Source: Deltaproteobacteria bacterium (GTDB lineage Bacteria > Desulfobacterota > Dissulfuribacteria > Dissulfuribacterales > UBA3076). Taken from it: a DNA stretch of 52,322 nt. The DNA lies in assembly GCA_003194495.1 (NCBI GenBank), contig PQXE01000021.1, positions 1 to 52,322 on the forward strand. Reading direction: 5' to 3'. Under the pieces are notes generated by a model. The model was not told the origin of the DNA and did no database searches. It saw only the letters and a program-made list of their open reading frames with translations. Numbering within the stretch: the stretch's first letter is position 1; the number at the start of each line of letters is the position of its first letter. Made by a program: the position numbers and the translations under genes. This document shows positions 27,082-36,676 of this stretch, one piece after another.

Positions 27082-29136
27082 ATGAATAAATCAACAGAGA
27101 GGATATCTGGATCAAATTTGATAGCAGGCCTCTTTGCATATATGTCAAGGAGTATTCCGGCAATTGTCGCAGGTATGGCTTTGGCTGTATCAGTTACTTT
27201 TGCCTGGGCTGATGAACCCGGGAGTGAGGCTGTAACATCTTTGGAAAGTATCGTGGTTACCGCCACCAAGACGCCCCATACCCTGAGAGATGTTCCAGTG
27301 GAGACCGTCGTGGTTACCAGGGAGGATATTGAGCGGACAAACGCCCAGAATGTCATTGACGTCTTGAAAAATATTCCTGGAATTGACGCTTCTGTTCATG
27401 ATGATGTTTTCGGGACGTATACCTGGCGGGCCAAATTGCGGGGGCTGAATTTCAATGATGGTTACGGCCTGATCCTTATTGACGGACAAAGGGCCATGGG
27501 CTGCGGCCAGAGCGGAGGCATGGGCGAGTATGGAACCGGGCTCAACCAGATTCCCGTGAATATGATCGAGAGAATCGAGGTGGTCAAGGGCCCTGGCTCG
27601 GCATTATACGGAAGTGATGCCATGGCTGGTGTTATCAATATTATCACGAAAAAGTCGCCGGACAAGCCGACCGGAAGCGCGGGTGTAGGATATGGCTGGT
27701 ACGAAATTAAAGAGAAAAAGAGCGGCAGTGACACGGTCAAGCCTTCTGATGACGGGCATAGCCGAAACCTCTCCACTGCCTATGTATCTTATGGTGACAA
27801 GATTTCGGACCGTTTGGGCTACCTGGTGCATTACAGTTACGACAGCGCGGAAGACATAGGAGGGGAACCGGTCAAGTCCTACCGCCACTCCTTTATGGGC
27901 AAGCTCGACGCGGATCTAAGTGAAAGCATTGATCTTTACCTGAAGTGCGAACTGAGTGATTATGAGAAGGAGGACAATCGAGACGAGGACAGTTACCGCG
28001 TTTCCGCCGGTATGGACTTTCGTCCGACTGACGACCATTTTTTTTCCATAAAGGGATATACATATACCTGGGATTTCACGCACGGTTCCCCTGGTTATCC
28101 TTATGGCTATAAACTTGGTGATGTGGATTATAACCAGGGCGAGATTCAGTATACCTGGTATTCCAGCGAATGGAATACACTTACCATAGGCGGAGAGCTT
28201 CAAAAACAGGGGATTGACTACCTCATACATAACTATCATATTAATGATGATGGGACCTGGACTGAAACTGAAAAAGTTAACGTTAATGAAGATGTAGACA
28301 CCTACAGTTTGTATGTGCAGGATGAGATTACCCTGTTTGAGGTCCTTACCGTGGTTGGCGGTCTCCGTTATGATGATCACTCCACATTCGGAAGTGAGAT
28401 AAATCCCAAGTTGAGCCTGATGTACAGGCCTCTGGAAGATACAACTTTCAGGGCTTCGGTCGGCAGGGCCTTCAAATCCCCAACCATTCGGCAACTCTAT
28501 TACAGTACTCCATACAGGCACGGTGGTTATTACTGCAAGTCCAACCCGGATCTGGATCCGGAGACGGCTGTCGGTTACTCTGCAAGTGTGGAACAGTGGC
28601 TGATGGACAATCGAATCATGGTCAACCTGGGTTATTTCCGCAATGACGTGGATGACATGGTAGTAAGAGAGGATACAGGGACCGAATATGGAGATCCCAG
28701 CCTGCCGCTGATGGAGTACAGAAACGTGGAAGAGGCATGGACACAGGGTATTGAATTCATGTGCAGGACGTATCTGTTTGAAGAGTTCTCTGCTTCTCTG
28801 TCTTATACTTATACTGATTCTGAAAATAAAGAGACCGGTAAAGAGCTGACTTATACCCCTAAACACTTTTTCAGCTTTTCGCCTGCATATGAACTAAAGA
28901 GATACGGTCTGGGTGCAAGTGCCACCATCTCGTATATCGGCAAGCAGTACAAAAACTCGGATAACACCGACCAGATCGATGAGCATACAGTTGTAGACGC
29001 CAAAATATTCAAATATCTTTCTGACAAGGCAAAGTTGTCCTTTGAGGCGGACAATATCTTTGACTCTGATAAAGGGGATGAAGGAAATTTCCGCACAGGG
29101 AGGACCTTTACAGCTAAACTGGATGTTTATTTTTAG
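27082..29136 (+). CDS. TonB-dependent outer-membrane receptor
   Basis: A 684-residue TBDR of the BtuB/Cir-like type. Signal segment about residues 25-43 (TFAWA), TonB box SLESIVVTATKTPH at 53-66, plug with DVLKNIPGIDASVHDD, LILIDGQRAMGCGQSGGMGE and VVKGPGSALYGSDAMAGVIN, and a barrel ending in FTAKLDVYF. The plug contains a Cys in MGCGQSGG, which is uncommon. Ribosome-binding site aagaggaga precedes ATG 27082. A rho-independent terminator follows at 29171-29206, so the DUF4198-receptor pair forms a closed unit. Confidence 0.92.
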   Translation: MNKSTERISGSNLIAGLFAYMSRSIPAIVAGMALAVSVTFAWADEPGSEAVTSLESIVVTATKTPHTLRDVPVETVVVTREDIERTNAQNVIDVLKNIPGIDASVHDDVFGTYTWRAKLRGLNFNDGYGLILIDGQRAMGCGQSGGMGEYGTGLNQIPVNMIERIEVVKGPGSALYGSDAMAGVINIITKKSPDKPTGSAGVGYGWYEIKEKKSGSDTVKPSDDGHSRNLSTAYVSYGDKISDRLGYLVHYSYDSAEDIGGEPVKSYRHSFMGKLDADLSESIDLYLKCELSDYEKEDNRDEDSYRVSAGMDFRPTDDHFFSIKGYTYTWDFTHGSPGYPYGYKLGDVDYNQGEIQYTWYSSEWNTLTIGGELQKQGIDYLIHNYHINDDGTWTETEKVNVNEDVDTYSLYVQDEITLFEVLTVVGGLRYDDHSTFGSEINPKLSLMYRPLEDTTFRASVGRAFKSPTIRQLYYSTPYRHGGYYCKSNPDLDPETAVGYSASVEQWLMDNRIMVNLGYFRNDVDDMVVREDTGTEYGDPSLPLMEYRNVEEAWTQGIEFMCRTYLFEEFSASLSYTYTDSENKETGKELTYTPKHFFSFSPAYELKRYGLGASATISYIGKQYKNSDNTDQIDEHTVVDAKIFKYLSDKAKLSFEADNIFDSDKGDEGNFRTGRTFTAKLDVYF

Positions 29137-29170
29137 GTAGATGCAGGTATTCAGTTAACACACGCATGGG

Positions 29171-29206
29171 AAGGGGTTGGAGGCACAAGCCCCCAACTCC
29201 TTTTTT
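29171..29206 (+). terminator. rho-independent terminator
   Basis: Stem aaggggttgg (29171-29180) pairs with ccaactcctt (29193-29202) at 9 of 10 positions and runs into a T tract (29201-29206). It lies 35 bases after the receptor stop codon, as expected for an intrinsic terminator. Confidence 0.75.
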
Positions 29207-29282
29207 ATTCTATGATTCTGCTGAAAACACCCAATCTGCGACATTGCTTCAAATTTTGAGGTAGGCATCAGGAGATGAAATT

Positions 29283-29600
29283 ATGAGAAAAATTGTATTT
29301 TTTGGCTGTTTGTTATTGTCTATTTGTCTGTCCTCTCAGGTTTTTTCACACACTCCGCTCTGCTTTTGCACAGATCAAGGGAACGGAACCATCGTGTGCG
29401 AAGGCGGGTTCTCAGACGGAGACTCTGCTGCAGGCATGAGGATTCAGGTGGTTGATGCCAATGGAAAGATCATACTGGCAGGGTATATGAATGAGAATAG
29501 CGAGTTCAGCTTCAAGAAGCCGAAAGTTGAGTACGCAGTCATCTTTGACGCAGGTCCCGGCCACATTGCAAAGGTACCGAGTTCGGAAATTACGGAATAA
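29283..29600 (+). CDS. NikL-like small periplasmic protein
   Basis: A 105-residue protein with a signal peptide (about residues 1-22, VFS cleavage) and a mature start HTPLCFCTDQGNGTI, so an N-terminal His is followed closely by a CxC pair. The body has the same small beta-sandwich pattern as the protein at 20201-20608 (RIQVVDANGKIILAGYMNEN, then EFSFKKP and FDAGPGHIAKV). It is at the head of the TolC-MacA-MacB genes with a 17-base gap and follows a terminator, so it probably starts a new operon. A metal-binding role is inferred from the family and the CxC/His residues. Confidence 0.72.
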   Translation: MRKIVFFGCLLLSICLSSQVFSHTPLCFCTDQGNGTIVCEGGFSDGDSAAGMRIQVVDANGKIILAGYMNENSEFSFKKPKVEYAVIFDAGPGHIAKVPSSEITE

Positions 29601-29617
29601 AGTTTGACACTCATTAC

Positions 29618-30946
29618 ATGGCCATAGGACTGATTATCACCGCACACCTCATTCTGTTTACCTCTATATTCAGTATAGCCTGGGCTCAACAGGAAAAAGG
29701 CGTAGATGATAAGATGCTGTCTTTGGAGGACTGTATAGGAATCGCAGTTAAAAGACATCCTGACATCAGATCAAAGATAGCAGAGGTAAATGCGGGCAAA
29801 TCCAGAGTAGGGCAGTCTTTTTCCAGCTTTCTCCCCTCTCTTGATTTTTCTTCCGGTTATTCCAGGTCAGAAGTGAATCAAGGCCATTCAAACGCTTTAT
29901 CCGATTCCAGAGATAATTACATCATTGGTTTTTCTCTTTCTCAGAACATATTTGACTTTGGCCGCTCCCTTTCCAGGTGGAGAATGAGTAAGGAGGAGGC
30001 AAGGGCGATATCATACGTATTGAATACTACAGGTCAAGATATAGTATTTGAACTGGAAGAGGAGTACTACAGTCATCTCAAGGCATTGAGACTGGAGAAA
30101 GTCAATCAAGAGGCATTCGCCTCAGCAGAGCTTCACTTGAAGCAGGCCAGGGGATTCTATGAAGCAGGTACCAGACCTAAGATAGATGTTGCCAGAGCAG
30201 AGGTGGATGTCTCCAATGCAAAGGTGGATCTTATTAAGGCAGAGAACGGGGTCAGGCTTTCCAAGGTCAGGCTGGACAATGCCATGGGACTTAGCGAGCC
30301 GGTATCCTATCAGATAAAGGATGATCTGGAATTTAAAACATCAGATTATCAGATAGATGAGATACTTTCCCTTGCTTACATGAACAGGCCGGAGCTTTTG
30401 GAGCTTGAGGCCGGTTTAAAGGCCATGAGTCATAATATAGATCTATGCCGACAAGAGCATTTTCCAAAACTTACTGCCAGATTCTATTACAATTGGGAAG
30501 GCGAATCAACTCCGCTGGACAGGGAATGGAAAGCAGGTGTAACCCTGGATATTCCAATATTCAGTGGTCTTGACACTTCATATAAGTTAAGTGAAGCACG
30601 TGATAATTGGAGAGGCGCTAAGGCCCGGATTGAGGGATTGAAGCTTCAGATCAGGAAGGAGGTTGAGCAGGCGCTCTTATCATTGAGAGAGGCGGAGGAG
30701 ATGCTCTCTGCCACAGAGATTGCCGTGGAGCAGGCAAAAGAGAACCTGAGGCTGGCTGAGGGCAGATATGATGTGGGGCTTGCAACTATTATTGATCTGA
30801 CTGATGCCAGAGTGCTCTTGCTTGATGCCGAGACTGACCGGATACATGCCTTATGTGACCACAAAATTGCAGGTGCATTGATTGAAAGGGCTGTCGGCAC
30901 AATACCATTCAGTATCTCGAATCTTGAACTGAGGACTGAGGATTGA
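29618..30946 (+). CDS. TolC-family outer-membrane channel
   Basis: A 442-residue protein with a signal peptide (residues 1-23, IAWA cleavage) and the TolC/OEP architecture: two repeats of long helices with beta strands, as in SLEDCIGIAVKRHPDIRSKI, FSLSQNIFDFGRSLSRWR and the second-repeat GVTLDIPIFSGLDTSYKL. It would form the outer-membrane duct of a tripartite pump with the MacA and MacB-like proteins encoded next. Its stop overlaps the TTG start of the macA-like gene. Exported substrate unknown; within this island, secretion of a metallophore or metal export are possible. Confidence 0.9.
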   Translation: MAIGLIITAHLILFTSIFSIAWAQQEKGVDDKMLSLEDCIGIAVKRHPDIRSKIAEVNAGKSRVGQSFSSFLPSLDFSSGYSRSEVNQGHSNALSDSRDNYIIGFSLSQNIFDFGRSLSRWRMSKEEARAISYVLNTTGQDIVFELEEEYYSHLKALRLEKVNQEAFASAELHLKQARGFYEAGTRPKIDVARAEVDVSNAKVDLIKAENGVRLSKVRLDNAMGLSEPVSYQIKDDLEFKTSDYQIDEILSLAYMNRPELLELEAGLKAMSHNIDLCRQEHFPKLTARFYYNWEGESTPLDREWKAGVTLDIPIFSGLDTSYKLSEARDNWRGAKARIEGLKLQIRKEVEQALLSLREAEEMLSATEIAVEQAKENLRLAEGRYDVGLATIIDLTDARVLLLDAETDRIHALCDHKIAGALIERAVGTIPFSISNLELRTED

Positions 30947-32292
30947 TAAAAAAAACCGTTATTATCTGTATCCTGCTTTTCCTCATTACAGCGATATGTC
31001 TTGGTATCTATTTGCATATCAGTTCTCAGGAAAGATTTACTTTTAAGACAAAGGAGGTTGTAAAAGGAGATATTGTGCGGACCATATCTGCAACCGGAAC
31101 TGTAAATCCTGTAACCATTGTGAATGTAGGGGCCCAGGTTTCAGGCAAGGTGTGGAGGCTCTTTGCCGACTTCAATTCCGTTGTCAAGAAGGGAGACATA
31201 GTCGCCAAGATAGATCCTGAACTGTCTGAGAGAGATATGGAAGAAGCTGAGGCCAGGCTGGAGAGTGCCAGGGCGAACCTGAAAAGCGCTTTGGAAAATA
31301 TCAGTCTGGCCGAATCAAGGGTCACAAGTGCTGATGCCGGTCTGAAAAAGGGAAAAGCCGACCTTTTGTATGTCCAGAGAGAGTATGAGAGATATGTCGA
31401 TCTCTTTAAGACAGAGCTTGTATCTGCAAGCGAAAGAGATCAAAAAGAATCAGACTACAAGCAAGCGCTTGCCCAGGTGGAGAGCGCCGCAGCCGAGCTC
31501 AATGCCCAGAAGGCGAATGTGGCTTCCAGGCGGGCCGATTACCAGGCAGCCACATCCCAGGTAAGGAGTGCGGAAGCGGCCTTGAACAGGGCCAGAGCCA
31601 ATCTGGATTACACCATCATCAGATCACCTGTTAATGGGACGGTCGTGTCAAGAGAGGTGGATGAGGGGCAGACACTGACTGCCAGGATGCAGACCCCTGT
31701 CCTTTTCAAGATAGCAGAAGACCTGACAAAGATGCAGGTCAATGCCAGTATTGACGAGGCAGACATAGGATGCATCAAGGAGGGACAAAAGGCATTATTT
31801 ACTGTTGATGCCTTTCCTTACACAACCTTTAAGGGAATAGTGAAACAGGTCAGAATATCACCGGTTATAGTACAGAATGTGGTTACCTACGATGTGGTTA
31901 TAGACGTGGAAAACAGGGATCTGAAGCTGAAGCCGGGGATGACGTCCAACGTCACTGTAACGGTGGAGCACAGGAGTGATGTCATTAAGGTACCCAATGA
32001 GGCATTGAGATTTATCCCGTCAGGAAATATCAAAATAGGCAAAAAGGCGGGAAGGGGTCACATGGCCGGAGGTTCAAGACTTGTATGGCGAATGAATAGA
32101 GAGGGAAATCCAGAGCCTGTTCCGATAAGGACAGGGATGACGGATGGTGAGTATACAGAGCTTGTCCAGGGGGCTATAAAAGTTGGCGAAAAATTGATAA
32201 TACAGGCCCTGGACAGAGATGGAAAACCGATTATTTCAAATAAGGACAGACCTGCGTCTAGATCCAGGGCTTTTAGAGGATTTCATCCATAA
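30943..32292 (+). CDS. macA: MacA-like periplasmic adaptor (HlyD family)
   Basis: A 449-residue membrane-fusion protein: N-terminal membrane anchor (about residues 3-24), a lipoyl-like half (VNVGAQVSGKVWRLFADFNS), an alanine-rich coiled-coil hairpin (about 88-210, SARANLKSALENISLAESRV), the second lipoyl half (NLDYTIIRSPVNGTVVSREV) and beta-barrel and membrane-proximal domains. It connects MacB in the inner membrane to the TolC-type channel. The TTG start overlaps the tolC-like stop codon, and the macB ATPase ATG follows the stop directly. The name follows the best-known member; substrate is unknown. Confidence 0.88.
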   Translation: MIKKTVIICILLFLITAICLGIYLHISSQERFTFKTKEVVKGDIVRTISATGTVNPVTIVNVGAQVSGKVWRLFADFNSVVKKGDIVAKIDPELSERDMEEAEARLESARANLKSALENISLAESRVTSADAGLKKGKADLLYVQREYERYVDLFKTELVSASERDQKESDYKQALAQVESAAAELNAQKANVASRRADYQAATSQVRSAEAALNRARANLDYTIIRSPVNGTVVSREVDEGQTLTARMQTPVLFKIAEDLTKMQVNASIDEADIGCIKEGQKALFTVDAFPYTTFKGIVKQVRISPVIVQNVVTYDVVIDVENRDLKLKPGMTSNVTVTVEHRSDVIKVPNEALRFIPSGNIKIGKKAGRGHMAGGSRLVWRMNREGNPEPVPIRTGMTDGEYTELVQGAIKVGEKLIIQALDRDGKPIISNKDRPASRSRAFRGFHP

Positions 32293-32994
32293 ATGGCGGA
32301 GAATAGACAGATTGCTGTAATGGACCTTCATAAGACCTACTTTCTTGATGGTATTGAGGTTGCTGCAGTTCAAGGTGTGTCTTTTGAAATCTCCAGAGGT
32401 GAGTTCACTGCCATAATGGGCGCTTCAGGTTCGGGCAAGTCTACACTCATGAATATACTGGGGTGCCTTGATAGGCCCACGGCAGGGGTTTATATGCTGG
32501 AAGGCGTGGATGTGGCGCGTTTGTCCAGAGATGAAATGGCAAGGATACGAAATGAAAAGATAGGTTTTGTGTTTCAGGGATTCAATCTTCTACCCAGGAC
32601 AACCGCACTGGAAAACGCGGAGTTACCATTATATTACAAAGATGGGATATTGGCAAAAGAGAGGAAAAAGCTGGCAAAGGAGGCATTGAGGGCCGTTGGT
32701 CTGGGAGAGAGGGAAAGACATCATCCAGGCCAGCTCTCAGGGGGAGAGCAGCAGAGGGTGGCCATAGCAAGGGCCTTGGTAAACAATCCTTCTATCGTCC
32801 TGGCAGACGAGCCTACAGGCAACCTTGACAGCAAGTCCGGCCGGGAGATCATAGAGATCTTTCAGGACCTGAATGCAAAACTAAAAAAAACTGTTATTTT
32901 CGTTACCCATGACCAGGACATTGCCGGTTTTGCAAGAAGGCAGGTCTGGTTAAAGGACGGAGTGATTATTAAAGATTGTGCGGGGGGCCTGTGA
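32293..32994 (+). CDS. macB: MacB-type ABC transporter ATPase
   Basis: A 233-residue ATPase with Walker [10 protein letters not shown] (43-51), the signature [15 protein letters not shown] (about 140-154), Walker [12 protein letters not shown] and the switch His in VTHDQD. Together with the separate permease gene that overlaps it, it makes the split equivalent of MacB (LolD/MacB type). These machines use ATP to drive periplasmic substrates through the TolC duct rather than moving them across the inner membrane. The start codon directly follows the adaptor stop. Confidence 0.93.
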   Translation: MAENRQIAVMDLHKTYFLDGIEVAAVQGVSFEISRGEFTAIMGASGSGKSTLMNILGCLDRPTAGVYMLEGVDVARLSRDEMARIRNEKIGFVFQGFNLLPRTTALENAELPLYYKDGILAKERKKLAKEALRAVGLGERERHHPGQLSGGEQQRVAIARALVNNPSIVLADEPTGNLDSKSGREIIEIFQDLNAKLKKTVIFVTHDQDIAGFARRQVWLKDGVIIKDCAGGL

Positions 32995-34211
32995 AGGTCA
33001 CCGTTGGGCTCAGGATCTCCTGCCGTGCCCTGTTAAGGAATAAGATCCGTTCATTATTGACCATGCTTGGCATTATTATCGGGGTAAGCGCTGTGATCAC
33101 CATGATCGGAATAGGTCAAGGGGCAAGAGAGAGCATCAAGGACAAGATCGCCGGCCTCGGCACCAACATGCTCCTTGTCCAGTCCGGCAGCCTGACCAGG
33201 GGAGGGATCAGGGGTGGATGGGGGAGCATAAATACTCTGGTGCCGGAAGATGTGACCGCCATAATGGAAAAATGTCCCTCAGTAGCTCTGGCCGCTCCGG
33301 TAGTGAGGACAACCGCCCAGGTGGTCTGCGGGAATCTGAACTGGTCCACCCGCATCACAGGAACCTCCCCTGACTACCTGACTATCAGACAATGGCCGAT
33401 TGTTGCAGGGAAGTCATTTACAGATGCTGATGTAAGGTACAGCACCAAGGTGGCAGTGATAGGAAGGACGGTGGCTGAAAATCTATTTCCACAAATGCCA
33501 TCTATCGGGGAAATCATCAGGATAAAACGGGTCCCCTTTAAGGTGATAGGCCTTTTGGAGGAAAAGGGGCAATCAGCCATGGGCACCGATCAGGATGATG
33601 TAATCCTGGTGCCTTTAACAACTGCCCGGAAGCGCCTCCTTGGCAAGCACAGCATGCTGAAGCAGATCAATGTTTCGGCTGGAAATGAAGCACTTATGAT
33701 AAAGGCCCAGGAAGAAATCACCCTGCTCTTGCGGGAACGGCACAGGATCCACAGCGGGAAAGAGGATGATTTCATCATCAAGAACATGGCCGACATTCAG
33801 GATGCCGCTGTGTCCAGCATGAAGACAATGACCATTGTCCTTGCAAGTATTGCCTCTGTCTCCCTTGTTGTTGGTGGAATCGGGATAATGAACATCATGC
33901 TCGTCTCGGTAACTGAGCGAACCAGGGAGATCGGAATCCGGATGGCAGTGGGCGCAAGGACGAGGGACATCCTTTTTCAGTTCCTTATAGAGTCGCTGGT
34001 ACTTTGTTCTGCCGGAGGTATTCTGGGTATCCTTCTTGGCATTTCCGTATCTGAAGTTATGTCAATATTTGCCGGATGGTCATCAGTTGTGTCTGTACAA
34101 TCAATAGTTTTATCTTTCTGTTTTGCGCTGGTGATCGGCATAGTATTCGGTCTTTACCCGGCAAGAAAGGCATCGATGCTGAATCCCATAGAGGCACTGA
34201 AATATGAATAA
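32991..34211 (+). CDS. macB: MacB-type ABC transporter permease
   Basis: A permease of 406 residues from GTG 32991, which overlaps the ATPase stop as GTGA. It has one N-terminal transmembrane helix (LLTMLGIIIGVSAVITMIGI), a large periplasmic MacB-PCD domain (about residues 50-260) and an FtsX-like domain with three helices, including IMNIMLVSVTERTREIGIRM. In the island it completes the TolC-MacA-MacB pump. An in-frame GTG at 32976 also exists but lies deeper in the upstream gene. Confidence 0.92.
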   Translation: MKVTVGLRISCRALLRNKIRSLLTMLGIIIGVSAVITMIGIGQGARESIKDKIAGLGTNMLLVQSGSLTRGGIRGGWGSINTLVPEDVTAIMEKCPSVALAAPVVRTTAQVVCGNLNWSTRITGTSPDYLTIRQWPIVAGKSFTDADVRYSTKVAVIGRTVAENLFPQMPSIGEIIRIKRVPFKVIGLLEEKGQSAMGTDQDDVILVPLTTARKRLLGKHSMLKQINVSAGNEALMIKAQEEITLLLRERHRIHSGKEDDFIIKNMADIQDAAVSSMKTMTIVLASIASVSLVVGGIGIMNIMLVSVTERTREIGIRMAVGARTRDILFQFLIESLVLCSAGGILGILLGISVSEVMSIFAGWSSVVSVQSIVLSFCFALVIGIVFGLYPARKASMLNPIEALKYE

Positions 34212-34964
34212 GTGAGTAAAGGAATTGGCTCAAGCCCGGAAAAAGACAAAAGAAACTCTGCTGTCATGAGAAGCAAAGAGGCTATCCAGATAGTAAGGCC
34301 GGCAGGCACAAGATATGAGTCGATGTATCTTTGTCTGGCCATGCTGGTGGTTATCCTGGTATCAGGAACAGCGATTCTGCACCGAACCCGATCAGATGAG
34401 CAAAAGGTCCTGCTTGATTACCAGATGAGCGGATATGGAGACCTCAACAGTTTTGAGCAGGGTACATTTAACGATCTTTATGCCGCAGCGCTGGAAATCG
34501 ACGCTTATCACGACGAAAATGATGAGAAATGGCCGTCAATCAGGGAATTAGAAGATCAATTTATTCCACCCTTTATCCATGATCAGGCATGGAAAAAAAG
34601 GGGAAAGCTGCTTTGGACCCAAAAGGTTCCTAATGTTAAATACACTCATGTTGCTGCATACATGGGAAAGACATCAGACCCTGAGGTGTCCGGATCGTTT
34701 TTGCTGGTGATGTCTCATCGGCACAGGGCTGAAGGGGACAATAAAAGCGAGGCGCCTGATTTTCACGAAGATCAACCTTTCAGGATTTGGTATTATAACC
34801 ATAAATCTCGCCTTTACTCAAAAAGACCTCGTCATCCACAACGCAATATCCCCTTTCCTGATAGTTTCATCATACAAAATCTGATTATGAAAGGTTGGAA
34901 AGAGGTCGTCCCGTATAAAGGAGAAGACGAGATAAGACGACTGAATGGTGAAGGTTATGACTGA
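34212..34964 (+). CDS. DUF6162-like single-span membrane protein
   Basis: A 250-residue protein with one N-terminal transmembrane segment (about residues 37-58) after IVRPAGTRYESMYLCLAMLV, and an outside domain rich in Tyr, Trp and His (DAYHDENDEKWPSI, MSHRHRAEGD, FRIWYYNHKS). The pattern fits DUF6162, small membrane proteins that accompany zinc-type ABC importers and TonB receptors; I recognise it with moderate certainty. The GTG start is directly after the permease stop, although ATG 34266 is an equally good candidate. It overlaps the next ABC ATPase gene. It may dock the binding proteins or sense metal, which is inference. Confidence 0.6.
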   Translation: MSKGIGSSPEKDKRNSAVMRSKEAIQIVRPAGTRYESMYLCLAMLVVILVSGTAILHRTRSDEQKVLLDYQMSGYGDLNSFEQGTFNDLYAAALEIDAYHDENDEKWPSIRELEDQFIPPFIHDQAWKKRGKLLWTQKVPNVKYTHVAAYMGKTSDPEVSGSFLLVMSHRHRAEGDNKSEAPDFHEDQPFRIWYYNHKSRLYSKRPRHPQRNIPFPDSFIIQNLIMKGWKEVVPYKGEDEIRRLNGEGYD

Positions 34965-35721
34965 CCTCTTAACCTCTCAACCTTTACCGGATAGCCATAA
35001 GTCATTTTCCGGACCATGTATATCTTTTGAAAGGGTCGGGCTCAGATTCGGCAACACCACTATCCTGGAAGACATCAACTTTAATGTAGAAAATGGAACG
35101 ATCCACTGCCTGATCGGACCCAACGGAGGGGGCAAGACCTGTCTTGCGCGATCACTTTTGGGCCAGATGCCGCACACAGGTCGGATTACCATCAATTGGC
35201 CTGCCGGCAAAGTCATAGGATATGTGCCCCAGCTTCTCGATTTTGACCATACCCTGCCCATCACTGTTGATGATTTTATGGCTATGATCTGCCAGGACCA
35301 TCCGGCCTTTTTCGGTCTCAAAAAAAAACACCATGATGCAGTAACGCGCTCCCTTGCAGCAGTCGGCATGGAGTCTCTGCGAAAACGGCAGATGGGACAG
35401 TTGTCAGGCGGTGAAAGGCAACGCGTGTTATTTGCCCAGGCCTTGTTACCGTCTCCGGACCTACTTATTCTGGATGAGCCCATGACCGGTCTGGATGAAG
35501 TAGGTTCGAGTCTTTTTGAGGATATGTTAATCAAACTGAAAAATAATGGGGTGACTATATTCTGGATACATCATGACCTGAAACAGGTCAAAAAAATGGC
35601 CGATTTTGTCACATGTGTTAACAGAAAGATTTTGTTTTCAGGTAGTCCGGCTGACGTCCTGACGGCTGATCGCATACTGAATGTCCTTTCTCGCGAGCAG
35701 GCTTTTCCGGTAAATCTATGA
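34945..35721 (+). CDS. metal ABC transporter ATPase (ZnuC/TroB type)
   Basis: A 258-residue ATPase with Walker A GPNGGGKT (58-65), Q-loop in IGYVPQLLDFD, signature LSGGERQRVLFAQALL, Walker B LLILDEPMTGLD and the switch His in WIHHDLKQ. Its partner permease is of the ABC-3 metal family, which identifies it as the motor of a zinc/manganese/iron-type importer. It overlaps the DUF6162-like gene; ATG 34945 or ATG 34957 may be the start. The 17-base gap to the permease gene indicates one operon. Confidence 0.88.
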   Translation: MVKVMTDLLTSQPLPDSHKSFSGPCISFERVGLRFGNTTILEDINFNVENGTIHCLIGPNGGGKTCLARSLLGQMPHTGRITINWPAGKVIGYVPQLLDFDHTLPITVDDFMAMICQDHPAFFGLKKKHHDAVTRSLAAVGMESLRKRQMGQLSGGERQRVLFAQALLPSPDLLILDEPMTGLDEVGSSLFEDMLIKLKNNGVTIFWIHHDLKQVKKMADFVTCVNRKILFSGSPADVLTADRILNVLSREQAFPVNL

Positions 35722-35737
35722 TTGAAAAAGTTACCCA

Positions 35738-36649
35738 ATGACCGCGGTCTACGAGTTTATCAGATTACAGGTTCAGCAGTGGGCGCTTGCTGGAATAGCG
35801 CCTGAATCGTTTAAATACTCCTTTGTCATTAACTCAATTCTATGCTCGTTTCTCATTGGGCCTGTATTGGGAGGAATCGGGACTCTGGTTGTCACCAAAC
35901 GGCTGGCCTTTTTTTCCCAGGCTATAGGACAGGCAGCTCTCACCGGCGTGGCTATCGGGATTATGCTTGGAGAGCCCTACACCTCTCCATATGCCTCAAT
36001 GTTCGGGTTTTGCATCCTTTTCGGACTGTTCATGAACTTCACTAAGAACAGGACAAAAATGTCGTCTGACACCTTAATAGGCGTCTTTCTCTCGATTTCG
36101 CTGGCTATCGGGGCATGTATCCTTCTTTACGTTACAGCCAAGGTGAATATCCATGTCCTGGATAATATCCTGTTTGGCTCCATCCTCACAGTAAACGATA
36201 CAGACATGAATGTGCTGCTGATTATCAGCTTTGTTTGCGTTTTGCTTGGATTACCCTGCTACAATAGAATGATTCTGGCAAGTTTTAATCCCAGCTTGGC
36301 GCATGTCCGCGGCGTGAAGGTCTGTTTTCTGGACTATCTTTTCATCCTTATGATAACAGTTATTACAGTAGCTTCTGTGAAAATAATCGGAGCGGTTCTT
36401 GTAGAGGCCCTTATTCTTATTCCGGCTGCCTCTGCCAGAAACTTGAGCAAGTCAATGAAGGGTTTCTTTGTATATAGCATCATTTTTGCCACATTGAGCT
36501 GTGTCATCGGGGTAATCGTGCCAATGGAGCTTGAAATACCGGTACCTTCTGGCGGTGCGGTTATTCTTGTCGCCTCATGTTTTTTCTTTGCCACTACCAT
36601 TGTCAAAATGCTGGGAGAAAGAACAAGGTGTACGAAAAAGATTCGGTAG
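35738..36649 (+). CDS. metal ABC transporter permease (ZnuB/TroC type)
   Basis: A 303-residue membrane protein of the ABC-3 family with about eight or nine transmembrane segments. Conserved parts are FLIGPVLGGIGTLVVTKRLA, FFSQAIGQAALTGVAIG, a HVRGVK loop (the contact with the ATPase) and KIIGAVLVEALILIPAASAR. It would carry zinc, manganese, iron or another divalent metal, possibly chelated, across the inner membrane. The N-terminal stretch before the first helix is longer than usual. It is followed 27 bases later by two substrate-binding protein genes. Confidence 0.88.
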   Translation: MTAVYEFIRLQVQQWALAGIAPESFKYSFVINSILCSFLIGPVLGGIGTLVVTKRLAFFSQAIGQAALTGVAIGIMLGEPYTSPYASMFGFCILFGLFMNFTKNRTKMSSDTLIGVFLSISLAIGACILLYVTAKVNIHVLDNILFGSILTVNDTDMNVLLIISFVCVLLGLPCYNRMILASFNPSLAHVRGVKVCFLDYLFILMITVITVASVKIIGAVLVEALILIPAASARNLSKSMKGFFVYSIIFATLSCVIGVIVPMELEIPVPSGGAVILVASCFFFATTIVKMLGERTRCTKKIR

Positions 36650-36676
36650 AGCGAGTATCCAAGAAAGGAGACACAA

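Noticed and set aside
27916..28866. Long minus-strand open frame inside the receptor gene
   Set aside because: It is a shadow of the receptor coding sequence; the receptor reading has clear domain matches and the shadow none.
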